Shown here one piece after another: positions 11,439 through 22,178 of a DNA stretch of 64,000 nt. The stretch is from Delphinus delphis (taxonomy: Eukaryota > Chordata > Mammalia > Artiodactyla > Delphinidae). The notes below the pieces were generated by a model. It did not search any database. It worked only from the letters and a program-made list of their open reading frames with translations, and was not told where the DNA came from. Position 1 is the first letter of the stretch; the number at the start of each line of letters is the position of its first letter. The stretch spans positions 26,047,730 through 26,111,729 of the forward strand of contig NC_082697.1 of the NCBI RefSeq assembly GCF_949987515.2. The letters run 5' to 3'. The position numbers were made by a program, and so were the translations under genes.

Positions 11439-11445
11439 CCTTGCC

Positions 11446-11705
11446 ATGACCACATTTTTCACCAGCGTACCCCCCTGGATTCAAGATGCAAAGCAGGAGG
11501 AGGAAGTGGGCTGGAAACTAGTTCCCAGGCCTCGGGGCCGGGAGGCGGAGAGTCAAGTGAAGTGCCAATGTGAAATCTCGGGGACACCCTTCTCAAATGG
11601 GGAGAAGCTGAGGCCTCAGAGCCTCCCCCATCCAGAGCAGAGACCGTATAGCTGCCCTCAGCTGCACTGTGGCAAGGCGTTTGCCTCCAAGTACAAGCTG
11701 TATAG
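11446..11705 (+). CDS. PLAGL2: PLAGL2 coding exon 1 (exon 2 of the gene)
   Basis: PLAGL2 is a nuclear C2H2 zinc-finger transcription activator of the PLAG family. The exon begins after acceptor TGTTTCAG (exon start 11333), carries 113 nt of 5'UTR, and opens at MTTFFTSVPPW. It encodes the N-terminal 86 residues plus two bases of Arg87, ending at donor ATAG|GTAGGT. The first zinc finger starts here (Cys70, Cys75) and is split by the intron, its histidines (88, 92) lying in the next exon. The two coding exons total 1491 nt, giving 496 aa, the remembered length of human PLAGL2. The start is preceded by two mini-uORFs. Confidence 0.96.
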
Positions 11706-11959
11706 GTAGGTGATACTCCCATACTTCTTCCTGCCCTGAGGTTTCCAGAGGATAAAGCCAGAGAGACTCCACTGAGTGTGGGACTTCATCTGTGGCAGAA
11801 GAGTAGAGGTTAATTTGTCCCATAAGTGTACCCTGAACGTCAGCCGTTTGAGGTCACTCACTGAAAAATAATGGTGGTATTTTTTATTCAAACACTAGAA
11901 TCTGATGGGTACAATATCAGGTAGCCACGAACAAACTAGATAGAATTTTTTTTTCAATA

Positions 11960-12377
11960 CAGGTATACCTCATTGTATTGCACTTCACTTTATTGTACTT
12001 CTCAGATACTGCGATTTTTACAAATTGAAGGTTTGTGGCAACTCTCAGTCAAGAAAGTTGGACCAGTTTTCCAACAGCATTTGCTCACTTCATGTCTCTG
12101 TGTCATGTTTTGGTAATTCTCACAAAAAAAGATTATAGTTTGCTGAAGGCTCAGATGATAGCTAGCATTTTTTAGCAATAAAGTATTTTTTAATTAAGTA
12201 TATACATTGGTTTTTTAGACATAATGCTATTGCACACTTAATAGACCACAGTATAGTGTAAACATAACTTTTATATGCACTAGGAAACCAAAAAATTCAT
12301 GTGACTCCTATTATTGTGATGTTCACTTTATCGCAGTGGTCTGGAACCAAACCTGCAATATCTCTGAGGTACGCCTG
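11960..12377 (+). mobile_element. Tigger1-derived MITE in PLAGL2 intron 2
   Basis: The element has Tigger1-type termini: it begins CAGGTATACCTCATTG and ends GAGGTACGCCTG, inverted copies of each other. About 160 bp of the left end is joined directly to about 250 bp of the right end, so the transposase gene is deleted. The junction is near 12121-12135. The same end sequences occur in the long Tigger1 copy at 57359-59924. A TA dinucleotide, the usual target, precedes the left end. Confidence 0.88.
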
Positions 12378-13224
12378 TGCTACTTTCCCCACCTGTGTCG
12401 GGTAATGGTCAGAATATTAGCCCCAAATTAGGAATCAGTTTTAGAAGTTAAGAAGGAAAAGGAGACCCTCAGGTCCAATCTGTAAATTTTAAAGTGCAGG
12501 CTCAGAGTGGAGAAGTAACTTACCCAAGGTCTATAGCTTCTTAGGTCCTGCAGTGCCTCTTCTACTGAACTAGCATGCCACTCAGATGATTACTTATGTC
12601 TCTGTAGAGTCCCTGGTGTCCTCTGGGTTGGAAGATTTCCTGAAACTTCTAAGCCCAAGAACCCCTACTTAAAGTGAAATGGAATGTGAAAGCCCTGGTG
12701 TAAAGCAGATAATGACAGAGCAGCTTTGAAGGGAGGGGGGCCCGCTTGGACATAATTTTGATTTTATCCTTGCCTTTCCGTCAGAGGACCATGAACATGC
12801 CCTTTACCAATAATGTAGACTTCCCTGATGCACAGTCATTCATCTCTTGACTATTATTTATTGATCTCCTGCCACATACCAGGCACAGTGTTCAGTGATA
12901 CGGACAGAATAGTGAGCCAGACAGATGGGGGTGCTGGCCCTCCTTGAGTTTACTGTCTAGTAGCAGGGACAGACAGTAAATGAGTAAATACAAGGACAAG
13001 ATGACCACAGAAAGCCTCAGTTCCTTGTCTGGAAAACAGTTGATAGGAAGGAACTAAAACAGGTAACAGGGTAGCGTGTGGCCAGGATTGCCCTCATGAC
13101 AGTTCTGTTGTCCTCAGGAATGCTTTGATTCTGTGTGCTCCTCTGTCTTAGGTGAATTCCAGTTGGGGCTGTCCTCTTAGACTTCCTTAGTGACAGTCTG
13201 AGTGTCAGTGGGAGGCTACAGGAA

Positions 13225-13345
13225 AGGTCCTGGGCCAGGAGACAGGAGCCTTGACTCCACCCTTAGTCACTGTATTTTAGGTGAATTACTAAACCTCTCT
13301 GGGCCTTTGTTTCCTCACCTTCAAAATGAGGGAAATAGACTGTGG
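13225..13345 (+). repeat. MIR SINE fragment
   Basis: Forward MIR-like order: CCTTGACTCCACC, GGTGAATTACTAAACCTC, then TTTGTTTCCTCACCTTC AAAATGAGG. Confidence 0.55.
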
Positions 13346-13806
13346 ATCACTCAGCATCTCCCTCTCATACATTTTCATGCCAGTTGTGTCACAGGAGGTT
13401 AATAGTAACCCTCATAGGTGTGAGCATTCACACATAGCATGAGGGTAATGGGTACGATTGATAAGAATCACTGGGTGCTGTGCTAGAGACAGCAGTGGCA
13501 TACCTAAGTGAACCTGGGTCTCAAGAAGGTCTGTGTTTAAATGCAGCCTCTGCCACTTACTGACTGGTGGGTGGGGCTGCCCTGTGCTTCAGCCTCTTAG
13601 GGAGAACAACGTTAATCACACATCTCACACAGGGCTTGCAAACCATGGGACTTCAAAGTCTTGCTGAGTTGATTCTGAATGTACTGTGGAGCTCTGGATT
13701 GCAGTTCCTGGATTCTGAGCTGCTTTCCAGACAGAAAGGAGCAGGAGCAAACCAAGGGACACTGAGGTGCCAGATCACTAAAAAAAAGTTTTTAAATGTT
13801 GCTGCT

Positions 13807-13838
13807 GTGCTCGCTTTGGCAGCACATATGCTAAAATT
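13807..13838 (+). pseudogene. RNU6 (pseudogene): U6 snRNA 5' stump (retro-inserted)
   Basis: The 32 nt match the first 32 nt of U6 snRNA with two substitutions (the CTTCGG loop reads CTTTGG, and ACATATAC reads ACATATGC). They are bounded by a perfect 13-bp direct repeat, AAATGTTGCTGCT, at 13794-13806 and 13839-13851. The rest of U6 and any poly(A) tail are absent. This fits a truncated, tailless retropseudogene made by LINE machinery. It cannot make functional U6. Confidence 0.85.
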
Positions 13839-14446
13839 AAATGTTGCTGCTTTGTGTGGCAAACAATTTAAATGGTACCAATGGACATGCAGTGAAAAAT
13901 GAATTGTCACACTCAAAGCCACTGTTCTCCTCCCCAAAGGCAGTTGCTTGTATGTCCTTGTTGAGACATTCAAACGTGTATTCCCTTCCTTCTTTATTTT
14001 CACAGGGGATTGTATTACACACACTATACTGAACTTCCTTTTTTGACTTGGCTCCCTATATCTTCGGATATTGTTCCAGATCAGGAAGTTTAGATACATT
14101 TCATTTTCCCTTTATTGTGTCATTTAAATTTTTATAAATACGCTTTTTTTGCAAAGGAAATGCATTCAAAATTCAAAAGGTATATAATGAAAATTCTCCA
14201 TCACACCCATAAAAGCTGCCCATTTCTTCTCCCCATAGGTAGCCAGTGTTGTCAGTTTCTTGTGTAGCCTTCCAGAAATATTTTAAGCTCATACAAGCAA
14301 ACATACATATATCTTCCCTCTTTTCATATGTATAGTACCATTCCATAGGCACTCTTCTGTCTCATGGGTTTTTTTGACTTAAGTGTATCTAGGAGCTTGT
14401 TACCTGTGGTATGTATAAAGCTGCCATTATTTTAAAAAGTTGAGTT

Positions 14447-14565
14447 GGGAATTCTCTGGTGGTCCAGTGGTTAGGACTCTGTGCTTTCACTGCTGAGGAC
14501 CCAGGTTCGATCCCTGATTGGGGAACGAAGATCCCACAAGCCTCATGGCCAGAAAAAAAAAAAAA
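14447..14565 (+). mobile_element. CHR-type SINE
   Basis: A tRNA-derived head (TCTCTGGTGGTCCAGTGG, B box GGTTCGATCC) and an A-rich tail. Flanking direct repeats of about 11 bp (AAAAGTTGAGT) mark the insertion. It lies about 290 bp before the PLAGL2 last-exon acceptor. Confidence 0.9.
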
Positions 14566-14852
14566 GTTGAGTCATTTTATGGACATAGAATAACTTAATC
14601 AATTCCCTATTGATGGACATTTAGATTGTTCCTGATTTTTTGCCACTAAAATCAGTGCTGCAAAGAATAGCAGTACATGATTTTGCAGGTGGTCAGGGAT
14701 ATCTATAGAATACAGTTGGCGTGGTATTCCATTCCATTGCATGGCTGTACCATAGTTTTTGTGTCTGGTTGCCTGTTAGTGGACAACTCAGTTGTCTAGC
14801 CAGCCCTTGTGATCTCATTTCTTTCTCCTCTGTCCTCCATCCCTATCTCCAG

Positions 14853-16083
14853 GCACATGGCCACTCACTCAGCCCAGAAACCCCACCAGTGCATGTACTG
14901 TGATAAGATGTTTCACCGCAAGGATCATCTGCGGAACCACCTGCAGACCCATGACCCCAACAAAGAGGCCCTCCACTGTTCTGAGTGTGGTAAGAATTAC
15001 AATACAAAGCTGGGCTACCGGCGCCACCTGGCCATGCATGCTGCCAGCAGTGGTGACCTCAGCTGCAAGGTGTGCCTGCAGACCTTCGAGAGTACCCAGG
15101 CCCTGCTAGAGCACCTGAAGGCCCACTCACGCCGGGTAGCAGGTGGCACCAAGGAGAAGAAGCACCCCTGTGACCACTGTGACCGGCGGTTCTATACTCG
15201 TAAGGATGTGCGGCGGCACCTGGTGGTCCACACAGGCCGGAAAGACTTCCTGTGCCAGTACTGTGCCCAGCGATTTGGCCGCAAAGACCACCTGACACGT
15301 CATGTCAAGAAGAGTCACTCGCAAGAGCTGCTCAAGATCAAGACAGAGCCAGTGGACATGTTAGGCCTACTCAGCTGCAGCTCCACAGTCAATGTGAAGG
15401 AAGAGCTGAGCCCTGTGCTGTGCATGGCCTCTCGGGACGTGATGGGGGCCAAGGCCTTCCCTGGCATGTTGCCCATGGGCATGTATGGTGCCCACATCCC
15501 TACCATGCCCAGTGCGGGCGTGCCACACTCCCTGGTGCACAACACGCTGCCCATGGGTATGAGCTACCCTCTGGAGTCCTCACCTATCTCTTCCCCAGCT
15601 CAGCTTCCTCCAAAATACCAGCTTGGATCTACCTCATACTTGCCCGACAAATTGCCCAAAGTGGAGGTGGATAGTTTTCTGGCGGAACTTCCTGGAAGCC
15701 TGTCTCTCTCATCCGCTGAACCCCAGCCCGCCTCACCTCAGCCGGCGGCAGCTGCGGCCCTCCTAGATGAAGCACTGCTCACCAAGAGCCCCGCCAACCT
15801 CTCTGAGGCCCTCTGCGCTGCTAATGTGGACTTCTCCCACTTACTGGGCTTTCTTCCTCTCAACCTGCCCCCATGTAACCCACCCGGGGCCACAGGAGGC
15901 CTGGTCATGGGCTACTCCCAGGCCGAGGCGCAGCCCCTGCTCACCACTTTGCAAGCTCAGCCTCAAGATTCCCCGGGAGCTGGGGGACCGCTGAACTTTG
16001 GGCCTCTGCACTCCTTGCCTCCTGTCTTCACCTCTGGCCTGAGCACCACCACCCTGCCTCGTTTCCACCAGGCATTCCAGTAG
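14853..16083 (+). CDS. PLAGL2: PLAGL2 coding exon 2 (zinc fingers and activation domain)
   Basis: This exon follows an acceptor ending CTATCTCCAG, completes the phase-2 Arg codon and runs to TAG at 16081. It finishes finger 1 and holds five more C2H2 fingers: C100/C103/H116/H120, C129/C132/H145/H149, C158/C161/H174/H178, C193/C196/H209/H213 and C221/C224/H237/H242. All zinc ligands are intact. PLAG-family proteins bind a GGRGGCC-type bipartite site mainly through the C-terminal fingers (family knowledge). After the fingers comes a K-IKTEPVD sequence resembling a sumoylation site (psi-K-x-E), a second one near NVKEEL, and a Ser/Pro/Leu-rich activation region to the C-terminus (RFHQAFQ). The frame is undisturbed. 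Confidence 0.97.
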
Positions 16084-16873
16084 CCCCAAGGAGGACCTCA
16101 GCTCAGTCTTGGCTCTGTCAGGGAGTCTCAGTATCTACCCCATATGCATCCCCCATGAAGGCAGCTGAGCTTTCAGAGCTGAGTTCAAAAAGAAAAATTT
16201 CAGTATCTGTATGGAGCACTTGGTTTGGGGGCTTGGGCTCCAGGATCAGTTCCAGGAGGAGCCTTGAGCCCCAACCCCATGAAAAGATTTCATACAATAG
16301 GACTTCAGGTATTTTTACTTTTTTTTTTTTTAATCTGAATCGGGAGCCACACCTAGCCCTCTCCCTCTCCAAAGCATCAGAACCTCCTTCTCTTTGGAGA
16401 AGGGAGAGGTCTCGGAGACACAGAGGGTTTTACTTTGGATGACCTCGAGAGAAATAGCCCAAGAAGCCCGTCTTCTGGTCCCAGCCTGCAGACCCCACAG
16501 CAGTTGGTCAGGCCCTGCTGCAGCGGGTCCATTGCCTGCTTCCAACCAACAGGCAGGAGAGAGGGCCTCTGTTCTTCCCATCACCTCCATCCCTCCTGTC
16601 CTAGCACCTCCATTTTCAGTGTTTTCCAGCAACGGTACCGTTTACACAGTCGCCTCAGACACACCATTTCACCTCCCTTGCTGAGCTGTATAGCCTTAGA
16701 ATGATTGCAGTGAACATTGTTTACACACCGTGAATCCATTCCCACCAGTCCATTCCAGTTGGCACCAGCCGGAACCATTTGGTACCTGGTGTTAACTGGA
16801 GCCCTGTTTACAAGGCGGAGTCGGGTCTCACTGACTTCTCTTCACTTGAGGTCATATTTTTCCCCTGTGGGGA

Positions 16874-16879
16874 AATAAA
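16874..16879 (+). terminator. Candidate proximal poly(A) signal of PLAGL2
   Basis: A canonical AATAAA lies about 790 nt after the stop, with U/GU-rich sequence (TGACTGTGTCTGTTCC) roughly 40 nt downstream. Use would yield a short-UTR mRNA. Whether it is used cannot be decided from sequence. Confidence 0.5.
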
Positions 16880-17694
16880 CTGACTTTGGACTGCTTCAGT
16901 CTCTGCCATCTTCCATGACTGTGTCTGTTCCTGCCTTCGTCGGCAGAGTCCACAGGAGACAGGCAAGAAGATTGGAGCGGTTTTCTCACAGGTCTGCAAT
17001 TCTGTTTTTCTCCAAGTACATCATGACCCCCTCATCCTCCTTTTGAACTGGAGAGGGGAAGAAATGAAAGGCATGCCCACTTCCATCACCTCCCGCCCCA
17101 ATTCTCTAATCCCCACCCTGAATGTCATGAGCTTTTATCATTAGTCTTGGAATGAGGGACTCCGGTTCTAGGCTGGTGTGGATAGCAAAGGAGAGGGTGA
17201 GACCTCATTTGTCTCTCCCCTGTCTCTTTTCCAGGAAGTTGTGGAATTGTTGGAAGAAGAGTTTTCAGAAAGTTAGGACTGGGCAGATAGTTGAGTCCTA
17301 ATCTCTGGGTGTACATCATTGCCTCCCATACCAAACTTTTTTCTTCTCTACAGTGTTCCTCCTCTCTCCCACTTTGCAGTCCCGTGGACTCAGGCCCACT
17401 GTGCCTAGGCTTCTCTGCTCTCCATCAAAGAACTTCCATCTTCCTTTTGTGGCCCCTCTCACTTTTGCCCCCAGTACTCAGCAAGTTTCTTGCAACAAAT
17501 GATTAGTTCTTCTCCTCTGACTTGTGGGGCTCCCTGCCACAGATAGCACAGCTCTTGCCCAGCTGAACCCCATCCCTGCTTCATCTCAGTTCTGCATGGG
17601 CTTCGCTCTTCCCACTCGTGGAAGGGAGGCAGCTCAGGGACCACCAGTGTGGGGCCCTCTTGAGACACTTCCACTCTGATTCAGAAACACACTC

Positions 17695-17701
17695 CTACCT
17701 C
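17695..17701 (+). promoter_or_regulatory. let-7 seed match in PLAGL2 3'UTR
   Basis: CTACCTC is the complement of the let-7 seed (a 7-mer match). It lies distal to the proximal poly(A) signal, so only long-UTR mRNA would carry it. A single 7-mer can occur by chance. Confidence 0.35.
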
Positions 17702-19984
17702 TTTACTGTTAACTCCTACAGATGCAGCCAGCAGTTTCTGGGCACTTCTCTCAGCAGGTGCCTCGTACTGGCTTCTCCACTAGGGTTTCAGGACAAACTA
17801 CCGAGGAACTGCCTCAGCCTCTTCCCAGTCCTCCCCCCCTCCCCCTTCTGTCTAGAAATCACTTTGGTTTATCATCAGGAACTGAGCAGGTCCAAGACCC
17901 AGGCTTCTGCTTCAGCCCAGGCCAGTACTCTTCCTTTGAGGTGAAAGCCTTATAATGTAGCTCCCTGGCCCTTGATTGGAAGCAATGTGGAGTGAATAAG
18001 CATGTTTTAATTTAGGCAGGCTAGTTTGGGATACCTTTTAAAAAAAAGACAAAACCAGATATAAAGGTGTCTGGCAAGATTAGAATCAGAGTAGGTGATT
18101 TGCTTCTAAAAATTAGTTTCAGTGAGTCCCAGGGACTAATTAAGGTTTACTTTTAAAAGCGTCCCCTTGGTACGCAGCCACCTCCTGCATGCTGTGCATG
18201 TTATTGGGACTCGTGTATAGGAAATGGTATGTGAGGATCCAAACAGGACTCTGCTGCCATTCTCCTTGTCGTCTCTGATCTTCATCACTAGACCCAGCAA
18301 CCCTCACCCCTCCCTGCCACCTTCCCTGCATCTTTCGTTTACAGAGGCAAATGGGCCTCTGGCCACAGAATATAAAGTCTTGGGCTGTTAGAAGAGTCGC
18401 CTCCTCTTTGCTCTTTCCTGTCCCTTCCTTGAATACTCTCCCCCATTAGTGATGCTGGGAAACTCATAGGACAGGCAAAGCAACTATTTAAAACCTTGTA
18501 ACTGGGGCCTTGCCCCTCCTCCCCTCACTTCTTCCTTCCGTCCTGTTCCTCTTTTCTTCTTCCTTCAATGCCCTTCCCACCCACAAGGAATTTTCCTATC
18601 ACTGTGAACTTTGCTGGTGCAGAGGAACATTTGCCTTCACCTTTTTTTTTTTTTTTGGACCATAGACACCCAGCCATTTCTTAAACCTCCCCAAAATTTA
18701 AAAAAAGAAAACAGTCCATATTGGCCTGGTTGTTCAAAGGATAAGAATAGCTTTATCCTACTCAGTACCAAACCCACTTCAGTACCCTTACTGAGGCCAT
18801 GAGAGCCTAGGGGTTTCTGCCCAGGACAGGAGCCACGGCATGTTGGCAGAGACCAAACGGGGACCAGGAAAAGGGGTGATGTTCCCTTCCCCCACCACCT
18901 CCAACCTCTGTCAGCATGAGCTGCCTTGAACAGTGGCAGGCAACTCCCCCTCTGCACAGTAGCTGGTCAGGGTTGAGTGCAGTCCTGGGGGCCAGGGGAT
19001 AGCATGCCCAGTTGTGTCAGCTCAGAGGATCTGTGCACATCTTAGAGATGTGAGAGGTAGGGAAAGGAATAACAATGAGGTTTTTTCCCTCACCCTTTTA
19101 CAATGGCATTTTGTTAATGGAAATCTGGGAAGCAGGTGTGATTACTTCTTTTGCTCGTAGATATTGTCCTAAGTTGAAATTCTCTCACTGCCCTAAACTT
19201 TCCCCTAGTAGCCCTTTAAGTCCCCACCCCCCTTCTTTTTGGTAGCTGTTTTCTCCACCCTCTCTCCACCTCCTCTTTATCTAGGAGCTGTTTTTAAGCA
19301 CGATTTTTTTTAACAGTTTATATTGTACAGGATCAATATTTTGCTTTTTAACAAGGATATTTATGTAATAAGAAACTTTGCCTTAGGCAGGTGTTGGCCA
19401 GAAAAGTCCAGATTCCTCTGGGACCCCACCCTGGCCTCTCCTGGAACTCTGAACCTGCTGTGGAAGGAATTGGCTGTAACCTCACCACTGGAGAGTAGGG
19501 TCTGTGGCGAGGGAAAGGGGTGTACTGGTGTGACAGGAGAAGGATCCACCATCATAATCTAGTGCCTCTATGGAGGGGTTTGGAAGAAGCATTCCAGTTC
19601 AGTTTCTTCCGGTGTGAGCTTCCTTCCTTAGCGGGTTCTCCCCATAGTGCACCTCTCCACCTCCTACTGTTTGGCACTAGCACTCCTGAAACACCACTTC
19701 TCATACACCTCCCTCCCTCCTTCCCAGTGGTCAAGGCTTTGGAGCCACTCTTTCGGAACGCCAGATTATTTAAAGAGAGAAAAATACAAGACAAAACCTT
19801 CTAGCACTTTGTAAACACAGTGAATAACCTCTTGGAGTATTTTTGGCTTTATATAAAACAAGGTTTTTAATTGTAAAATATAAGTGCCATTAGAAAATGC
19901 ACAGGGCCTATCTTTGTTAAAGTAGATTTTTCAATGTTTTGCAGAATTACATTTTCAAAAAAAGTTTTTATAATGAAGTTGTTT

Positions 19985-19990
19985 ATTAAA
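19985..19990 (+). terminator. Distal poly(A) signal of PLAGL2
   Basis: ATTAAA is followed within about 15-30 nt by GU-rich sequence (TGATGTGTTTGGAAGTTGTG), the usual arrangement of a cleavage site. Another ATTAAA at 20162 is an alternative end. Confidence 0.6.
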
Positions 19991-20010
19991 AACTTCTGAA
20001 TGATGTGTTT

Positions 20011-22000
20011 GGAAGTTGTGAACCTGTTTGATTGGGAAGGGGTAGGAGAGAGCTTGAAGAAGAACTGGAATCCAGACATCTTTAGCATCCAAGGGGATGA
20101 TGAGTATAGGGCAGACAGTAACAACCTTTCACATTAGCACCTACAAACTTTGCACTTTGATATTAAAGATCTTTGAGGTAAGTGGCATCATGCCACCACT
20201 TAATATTTTTGGGTGCAAGAGTCAGAAAAACCAAATTGGCTTAAATGGTGAAATTTCATGTCACTGAAAATGCCAGATGAAGTGCAGTCTTGAGGTTAAT
20301 ATTGATCCAGCAGCTCAAACATGGTTGGCCTTAGCATTCCTGTGTTTGCCCTATCTTGTGCAGTTGTGACTTCATCCTCCAGCCCTTCAAAATGGTTTGT
20401 CCCTTTATGTAGAAGAATGCTGCCATAATTCCAGTCATTTTCGCACAGTGCTGACCACAAATGGAGAGGGACCCTTTCTGGGAGAGAGGAGTCCTTTATT
20501 CACGTAAGCGTCTCCTGTCTCATTGGCCATGATGGCATTGTGTGCCATCCCAAAACCAGTCACTATAGGCCAGTGATGACAAGGCTGAGACAAGGGTTGG
20601 AGTAGTTTCTCAAAGGAAATTTGGGGTACTGTTAGGATGAGGAATGGATGCTGGTTGTCCAAGAAAAAAATGTCATCCATTGCCCAAGGCGCACAGCTGG
20701 TAAGTGACAGAGCTAGGACCTAACCTTGACCACACTCGTGCCTACCCATTTGGTTCAGACAGACTCTTGAAAGGCCATTATGGCTTCACCTGATGTTGCT
20801 TGGCCAGTCTCCAGTGAAGATAGTCATCACTATTCCGGGCCCCATCCTTTGTACTGAGATCCTCCTGTCCAGGGCTCAGACTGAGCTTGCCTTTCTGGGG
20901 TCTGGAGCCAGTGTTCATAGCCAAGCAGTGCAAATCACTGCAGAGACCAGCCCAAGAATTTATGGGACGTTAAGTGTTAATGTGTGTAACAGGTGCTTTA
21001 TGTACAAAGGCAGTGGGCTGGCTGTTCATCTCTTTGGCCTTCTGTTTACTTGACTAACTGTCCACCCCAGTGGGTTGGATCCCTGCTAGGGCCCCAAGAG
21101 AATCCACCTTGCCCTCTAGGGGATGCATACCCAGGAGTGGGTCTGGGGGCTCAAAGCTATCTTTTCCATTGGATGGGAGGAAGCTGAAGGCCTTCTGGAG
21201 GAGGTGGCAAGGACTTCCAGGTGAGCGGGTGGGGTATTGGGTGTATTGACCTCCATGGGCCACAAGTTTGGGAGCTGAGATCACAGGAGTGCAGGTGCAC
21301 TTGCAGGATCAGGGCTGCGGGGGCTGGTCCATCCAGGCTCTTACTATCTGTGCACAGACCCTGCACTTCAGACTAGAGTTCACATTTGTGAAATGTCTGG
21401 AGCAGAGAAAGGGGTAGCCCCTAGGCCTAGGACGAGGTGACGCCATGTCCACCCTTCAGCCTGTCAGCCCAGGAAGATCCAGCTCGTTCAGGGAAACCAG
21501 GCAGAGGCCCACTTGCTTCCTGGTTGGCAGCATTTGGGATCTTCCCTCGCCCTTAGATCCTTCTACTCAGACCTTGTTTCTGCCTTTCCCCACAAATATT
21601 TTGAGCACCTCTGTGTGCCTGACAATTACTATGCAAGTTTCAGTCTAGTCAGCCTCTGCAAAGGATACCTCTTGGGTCCTCTGCATATGCCTGAGTAATT
21701 TATCCTGTGAAAGCTGCCCCAAAGCCACAGTCGAGTGTGGGCATCAGCCGACTCCCACCTGTCCACTGCAGATGCGGGGAACAGTAATTGCCTGGCGTGG
21801 TGGCTCTGGGGTTGGGCCTGATCCTGGGCGCCTGCTCAGAGCTGCTCGCTGCTTGGTACACCCCTGCACTTCACCCCATTTCCACCGCCGACTCCCAGTT
21901 CTGTCTGGGCGCCCGCAGTCGCATCCCCACCGGGCAGCCCCCTGCCACTCCACCAGGCGCCTAGTCCCAAGACAGCCGGGGAACCCTTGCGAATCACATC
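20011..22000. other. Intergenic region PLAGL2-TSPYL3
   Basis: This is about 2 kb of mostly unique sequence. GC and CpG content rise from about 21,780 toward the TSPYL3 start. No exon, RNA gene or clear recent transposon was recognised. Confidence 0.6.
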
Positions 22001-22021
22001 CGTAAAAGCGTCGGGGCGCAA

Positions 22022-22031
22022 GGGGCGGGGC
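22022..22031 (+). promoter_or_regulatory. GC box upstream of TSPYL3
   Basis: GGGGCGGGGC is a consensus Sp1/KLF site, in CpG-rich DNA about 150 bp before the TSPYL3 ATG. It suggests that the intronless gene has its own promoter. Confidence 0.5.
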
Positions 22032-22178
22032 GAGCCCCGTAGGAGAAAATCGGGCCTCCCTGCCTACTACCCGCGGTCCCGCTGGGGTCGCTGCCAGCCA
22101 TCCAGCCGCCCCTCTCGCTGAACCCGCAGTATCGCCCGCGCGCCCCGAGCCCCTCCAGGCCAGAGGCTCCCGCAGGTG

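Larger units (their letters stand above)
11706..14852 (+). other. PLAGL2 intron 2
   Basis: This 3.1-kb phase-2 intron splits the first zinc finger. It contains a Tigger1-derived MITE (11960-12377), an old LINE-like stretch near 12840-12990, MIR pieces near 13225-13345, a U6 snRNA stump (13807-13838), old antisense LINE-like sequence around 13850-14440 and 14570-14780, and a CHR SINE (14447-14565). No further exon is apparent. Confidence 0.8.
16084..20010 (+). other. PLAGL2: PLAGL2 3'UTR
   Basis: This is about 3.9 kb of non-coding, nearly repeat-free sequence after the stop. Its far end (about 19,300-20,000) is AT-rich, as is usual for terminal UTRs. The distal end is placed just after an ATTAAA at 19985-19990, which is followed by a GU-rich stretch. 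The length is similar to the remembered long human PLAGL2 3'UTR. Open frames in it are short and random. Confidence 0.7.
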
